A stretch of DNA of 64,000 nucleotides from Paramacrobiotus metropolitanus (lineage: Eukaryota; Tardigrada; Eutardigrada; Parachela; Macrobiotidae): assembly GCF_019649055.1 (NCBI RefSeq), contig NW_026570240.1:496001-560000 (forward strand), read 5' to 3'. Position numbers and translations under genes: made by a program. Position 1 is the first letter of the stretch; each line of letters opens with the position of its first letter. The notes beneath the pieces were generated by a model. That model was not told the DNA's origin and did no database searches. It saw nothing but the letters and a program-made list of their open reading frames with translations. Shown here in pieces: positions 63,477-64,000 of the stretch.

Positions 63477-64000
63477 ATTATTTACAGTAGATGGAACTCT
63501 TTTACAACTTTCACTACAGACCTGACACTTTTCAGTTTTCATATGTTTTGCAACTTTTGCTTTTATATTTTTTATTTTAAAACTCCAGTAGGTAAAGCTG
63601 TATGCACTTCTCAAATCTGAGGCAACATAATATTATTTAACATAGCGAAATGCAAATCCACCCGCCACCTCGAGAGTACCTAGCTGTCTGCTCAGCTCGC
63701 TCAATAGAAAGGACTATTGGTTTTCGAGGCGGTGGTTACCTACTTCGTGAATGGTGATGAAAAAAATTGCTAAAATTGATGATTTTTGGAGGATTTGTTT
63801 AGTGTTTAGTGTTTACCAATAATGTTTGATAAAAAGGAGTGATATACCGTAAGTATTCCGATAAAGGTCGGCGGATTGTACAGGCGCTGGGTAAACTTGG
63901 TGTGTTAAAATTGGCTATTGGCAAGTACTTACTATAGTGTGAGGAGGACTGGTAACCTACCGTTAGACGTCATCACTCTCGCATACACGGGAGGGCGGCT
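63477..64000. other. Upstream region of POLR3C to window end
   Basis: About 520 bp expected to hold the POLR3C promoter and 5' UTR. A short open segment on the plus strand near 63850-63936 (GRRIVQALGKLGVL) could be part of an exon of a neighbouring gene, but it is too short to call. Confidence 0.35.

Noticed and set aside
1-64000. tRNA, rRNA, CRISPR, riboswitch or prokaryotic-type operon
   Set aside because: No cloverleaf with a B-box, no repeat-spacer pattern and no polycistronic spacing were found; the spliced genes show a eukaryotic nuclear genome.
1-64000. Horizontal gene transfer candidates, often claimed for tardigrades
   Set aside because: Every recognised gene has introns and a clear animal orthologue; none has bacterial affinity.

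Overview
This is a eukaryotic genomic window from an animal, most likely an ecdysozoan and plausibly a tardigrade. The taxon is an inference. The evidence is dense protein-coding genes split by short GT-AG introns, the protostome glycolipid mannosyltransferase egghead/BRE-3, and a very degenerate RNA polymerase II tail. I found no tRNA, rRNA, CRISPR array, intact transposon or viral gene. I assembled exons by hand, requiring splice signals, phase agreement and continuity with known families. Most assembled genes close in frame from start to stop. Layout, left to right: 5' end of ECT2 (-, 1-1235, runs off the left edge); egghead (+, 3318-4833); AAGAB/p34 (-, 5395-6835); DNMBP/Tuba (-, 7984-12716, six SH3 domains, DH and BAR); POLR2A/RPB1 (+, 14161-21576, 26 exons); ABCG2-type half transporter (-, 23457-27468); a small chromo-barrel protein (+, 30154-31323); a SORBS/CAP/vinexin-type adaptor (-, 32239-44936) interleaved with exons for a ZASP/ALP-type PDZ domain (-, 43691-48762); TMEM268-like membrane protein (-, 50329-52652); SEC31 (-, 54698-60036); PLD6/Zucchini (+, 60721-61497); POLR3C/RPC3 (-, 61748-63476). 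The genes are mostly unrelated housekeeping and cell-biology genes, so no operon logic applies. Loose themes are transcription (RPB1, RPC3, chromo-barrel protein), membrane traffic (AAGAB, SEC31, and DNMBP at dynamin/actin sites), Rho-family GTPase activation (ECT2, DNMBP) and actin or muscle attachment (SORBS, PDZ). Three gene pairs are head to head: DNMBP/POLR2A (1.4 kb), ABCG2/chromo-barrel (2.7 kb) and SEC31/PLD6 (0.7 kb). The most notable structures are the RPB1 C-terminal domain, built from about a dozen tiny exons that are all phase 2 and include a 9-nt micro-exon, and the PDZ exons that interleave with, and in one place overlap in another frame, the exons of the SORBS gene.
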